Assembly: GCA_035304345.1 (NCBI GenBank)
Contig: DATGQE010000031.1
Coordinates: 1 to 64,000 of the forward strand
Origin: IDS-8 sp035304345
GTDB lineage: Bacteria > Pseudomonadota > Gammaproteobacteria > Steroidobacterales > Woeseiaceae
Length of the DNA stretch: 64,000 bases
Reading direction: 5' to 3'
Each line of letters begins with the position of its first letter. The stretch's first letter is position 1. Both the position numbers and the translations under genes were made by a program. This document shows positions 61,588 through 64,000 of this stretch, in pieces. Under the pieces are notes generated by a model, which was not told the origin of the DNA, ran no database searches, and saw nothing but the letters and a program-made list of their open reading frames with translations.

Positions 61588-62834
61588 GCACGAGCATCGA
61601 GAACGCAGCGGGGCTGCTCGCCGCCTGCATCGAGGGCCGGTTGCCCGACGAGCGCGGCCGTTTCGGCCCGTACGGCGGGCGCTACGTCCCCGAGACGCTG
61701 GTGAGCGCGTTCGAGCGGCTGGAGGCCTGCCTGCGCGAGCACCTGCACAGCGAGGCTTTCCAGGCGGAATACGCGCGCGAGCTCGAGACCTGGGTCGGGC
61801 GCCCCACGGCGCTCACCTTCGCGCCGTCGCTGAGCCGCCTGTGGGGCGCGGAGGTGTGGCTGAAGCGCGAGGACCTCGCGCACACGGGCGCCCACAAGAT
61901 CAACAACGCGATCGGGCAGGCGCTGCTCGCGCGCCGCCACGGCGTGCGGCGCGTGATCGCCGAGACCGGCGCGGGGCAGCACGGGGTGGCCTCCGCCGCC
62001 GCCTGCGCGCGCGTCGGGCTGCCGTGCCGCGTGTACATGGGCGCGGTCGACATGGAGCGGCAGGCGCCGAACGTGGATCGCATGCGCCGCCTGGGCGCCG
62101 AGGTCGTGCCGGTGGAATCCGGCGACCGGACGCTGCGCGCGGCCATCGACGAGGCGCTGCGCGACTGGGTGAAGGATCCGGACGGCACCTGGTACCTCCT
62201 GGGATCGGCGGTCGGCGCGCATCCCTATCCGTACCTCGTGCGCGAGCTGCAGTCCGTGATCGGGCGCGAAGCGCGGGCGCAGATGCTGGCAGCGGCGGGG
62301 GCGCTGCCGGACGCCGCGTTCGCCTGCGTCGGCGGCGGCTCGAACGCCATCGGCCTGTTTCATCCGCTGCTCGCCGATGAGGGCACCGCGCTCATCGGCG
62401 TGGAGGCGGGCGGCACCGGCAGCGGCCTCGGGCAGAACGCCGCCACGCTCGCGACCGGCACGCCGGGCGTGCTGCAGGGCGCCTACACGCTGGTGCTGCA
62501 GGACGCCGACGGGCAGGTGCAGGAGACGCACTCGATCTCGGCGGGGCTCGATTACTCCGCCGTCGGGCCGGAGCACGCGCTGCTCAAGGCGCTTGGCCGG
62601 GTCGAGTACGTGACGGCGAGCGACGACGAGGCGCTCGCGGCGCTCGAGGAGCTGTGCGAGCACGAGGGCATTCTCACGGCGCTCGAGACGGCACACGCCT
62701 ATGCCGCCGCGAAGCGCTGGGCGCGCGAGCACCCCGGCGCGCGCATCCTGATCGGCAACTCGGGAAGGGGCGACAAGGACATGCCCACGCTGCGCCAGCA
62801 CCCGCCGCAAGGAGCCCGTCGTGGTACCGCATGA
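61584..62834 (+). CDS. trpB: Tryptophan synthase beta chain
   Basis: PLP enzyme that joins indole to serine. 416 residues. GPYGGRYVPETL near the start, PLP Lys in LAHTGAHKINNAIGQALLA (about 93), ETGAGQHGVASA, CVGGGSNAIG (phosphate loop) and the end SGRGDKDM. The C-terminus runs about 14 residues past the usual end because the frame continues into the trpA start region; trpA begins 14 bp before this stop. Confidence 0.97.
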   Translation: MSTSIENAAGLLAACIEGRLPDERGRFGPYGGRYVPETLVSAFERLEACLREHLHSEAFQAEYARELETWVGRPTALTFAPSLSRLWGAEVWLKREDLAHTGAHKINNAIGQALLARRHGVRRVIAETGAGQHGVASAAACARVGLPCRVYMGAVDMERQAPNVDRMRRLGAEVVPVESGDRTLRAAIDEALRDWVKDPDGTWYLLGSAVGAHPYPYLVRELQSVIGREARAQMLAAAGALPDAAFACVGGGSNAIGLFHPLLADEGTALIGVEAGGTGSGLGQNAATLATGTPGVLQGAYTLVLQDADGQVQETHSISAGLDYSAVGPEHALLKALGRVEYVTASDDEALAALEELCEHEGILTALETAHAYAAAKRWAREHPGARILIGNSGRGDKDMPTLRQHPPQGARRGTA

Positions 62835-63606
62835 GCGCGTGACGAGCGCGATCCGCGCGGCGAACGCGGCAGGCCGTACGGCGCTGGTGCCGTTTTTGAC
62901 CGCCGGCTACCCGGACCCGAAGGCATTCGTGCGCGTGCTGCACGCGGTGGCCGGCGCCGGCGACGTGGTGGAGATCGGCGTGCCGTTCTCCGACCCGATG
63001 GCCGACGGGCTCACCATCCAGCGCTCCAGCCACGCGGCGATCAGGAACGGGGTGAGCCTGCGCTGGATCTTCGACCGGCTCGAGCAGGCGGGCGAGCCGT
63101 TCGCCGCCCCGCTCGTGATGATGTCGTACCTCAACCCGCTGCTCGCGTTCGGCTTCGACGCGCTCGCGCGACGTGCCTCGGCGACCGGCGTCTGCGCGTT
63201 CATCGTGCCGGACCTGCCGCACGAGGAAAGCGGCGAGCTCGCGGCCGCGCTCGAAGCGCAGGGCATCGGGCTCGTGCAGCTCGTCACGCCGGCGACGCCC
63301 CCGGAGCGCCTCGCGCGCCTGGTGCAGGCCTCGCGCGGCTTCGTCTACGCCGTGACCGTCACCGGCATCACCGGCGGAGAGGACGCGCTGCCGGATGCGC
63401 TCGCGGGTTACCTCGATGCGGTCACCGCGGTCTCGCCGCTGCCGGTCTGCGCCGGCTTCGGTATCCGTACCGCCGCCGACGTGGCCGCGGTCGGGCGCCA
63501 CGCGGCCGGCGCGGTGGTCGGCTCGGCGCTCGTCGAGGTGCTCGAACGGGACGAGGATCCCGCGGCGTTCCTGCGGGCGCTCGCGGGTGGAGCGGAAGCC
63601 CGGTGA
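62821..63606 (+). CDS. trpA: Tryptophan synthase alpha chain
   Basis: Cleaves indole glycerol phosphate to indole, which passes to TrpB. 261-residue barrel from a GTG at 62821, supported by AAGGAG 6 nt before. Catalytic Glu in VVEIGVPFSDPMADG (about 49) and Asp in the same loop; MMSYLNPLLAFG, VPDLPHEES, TGITGGEDALP and GFGIRTAADV. Overlaps trpB by 14 bp and the next gene by 4 bp. Confidence 0.97.
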   Translation: MVPHERVTSAIRAANAAGRTALVPFLTAGYPDPKAFVRVLHAVAGAGDVVEIGVPFSDPMADGLTIQRSSHAAIRNGVSLRWIFDRLEQAGEPFAAPLVMMSYLNPLLAFGFDALARRASATGVCAFIVPDLPHEESGELAAALEAQGIGLVQLVTPATPPERLARLVQASRGFVYAVTVTGITGGEDALPDALAGYLDAVTAVSPLPVCAGFGIRTAADVAAVGRHAAGAVVGSALVEVLERDEDPAAFLRALAGGAEAR

Positions 63607-63920
63607 AGAAGCTCACCACCGCCGATTCGCTGGTCACGATCAGCCACTACCGCAACCTGCTCGCGAGCGAGGGCATACCGACCGTCATCCGCAACGAGTA
63701 CCTGGGGTCGGTCGTCGGCGAGATACCGTATTTCGAGGCCTGGCCCGAGCTCTGGGTCCGCAACGATCTCGATTACGACCGCGCGCGCGAGCTCATCGAT
63801 GCCGAGAAGATCGCGCAGGAAAGCCCGCAGGCGCCGTGGACCTGCCGCCATTGCGGCGCCGACAACGAGGGCCAGTTCGCCGCCTGCTGGCAGTGCGGGC
63901 GGGTGCTGGCCCCGGACTGA
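63603..63920 (+). CDS. DUF2007 domain protein with C-terminal zinc ribbon
   Basis: 105 residues from a GTG (63603) overlapping the trpA stop as GTGA. The N-terminal part (about 1-70) has the DUF2007 plan of a small alpha/beta unit with SHYRNLLASEGIPTVIRNEYLGSVVGEIPYF. The C-terminal 25 residues hold two CxxC pairs (CRHCGADNEGQFAACWQCG), a zinc ribbon. Function unknown; such proteins have been proposed to sense or signal. It is coupled to the trp operon, and the next 80 bp to the window edge hold no gene start that I can see. Confidence 0.85.
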   Translation: MKKLTTADSLVTISHYRNLLASEGIPTVIRNEYLGSVVGEIPYFEAWPELWVRNDLDYDRARELIDAEKIAQESPQAPWTCRHCGADNEGQFAACWQCGRVLAPD

Positions 63921-64000
63921 CGATCCGTCCGCACCTGCCGCGTCGCACTGCACGCGGGCGAAAACCCCGGTAGGATAACGGGCGCTGCGCCCCAGGTCCG

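Overview
The window is a gene-dense, high-GC stretch of bacterial chromosome (roughly 70% G+C by eye) with no mobile element, rRNA, tRNA or CRISPR array that I can see. Gene content and order point to a gammaproteobacterium with aerobic respiration and type IV pili: recG-ridA-spoT-rpoZ-gmk-yicC, rph-rdgB-hemW, pilMNOPQ-aroKB, tesA divergent from ybbA-ybbP, and a cox2-cox1-ctaG-cox3 oxidase cluster. I cannot name the genus.

Layout. 0-5 kb: the tatA-tatB-tatC operon (tatC runs off the left edge), dtd, and a TRAP transporter whose binding protein (dctP) faces its two membrane subunits (dctQM). 5-10.5 kb: trkA, trkH plus a coupled TPR protein, and uvrD. 10.5-17.2 kb: the aa3-type oxidase with its assembly genes (SURF1, SCO-like, ctaG, cyoE) but no heme A synthase gene. 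17.5-27.1 kb: bioC, comF, ubiA, recG, ridA, spoT, rpoZ, gmk, yicC, nearly all on the minus strand. 27.2-32.4 kb: PP2C phosphatase, rph, rdgB, hemW, rpmE, gltA on the plus strand. 32.5-45.9 kb: an uncharacterised nucleotidyltransferase-like gene with ponA (PBP1a), then divergently pilMNOPQ, aroK, aroB, dgt, pyrF, hemE. 46-52 kb: fadD with tesA, and ybbA-ybbP-nudix. 52-56.8 kb: ppc, yajQ and a gene of unknown function. 57-64 kb: a complete unfused trpEGDCFBA operon behind a leader peptide and attenuator, ending in a coupled DUF2007 gene.

Genes work in clear groups: protein export (Tat), solute and potassium uptake (TRAP, Trk), respiration (cox), stringent response and nucleotide quality control (spoT, rpoZ, gmk, rdgB, dtd), type IV pilus assembly (pilMNOPQ), aromatic amino acid synthesis (aroK, aroB, trp) and heme synthesis (hemE, hemW, cyoE). 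Many neighbours are joined by ATGA or GTGA stop/start overlaps, so translational coupling is common.

The most interesting non-coding feature is the 329-bp gap between hemW and rpmE. It has an 80-bp stretch of only 29% G+C, two perfect inverted DnaA boxes 5 bp apart, and a third consensus box. Gene direction switches from mostly minus to mostly plus within about 3.5 kb of it. I propose it as a candidate replication origin or DnaA-controlled site. Other notable signals are a textbook trp attenuator, a 205-bp nested inverted-repeat element with a shorter relative elsewhere in the window, and two uncharacterised proteins.
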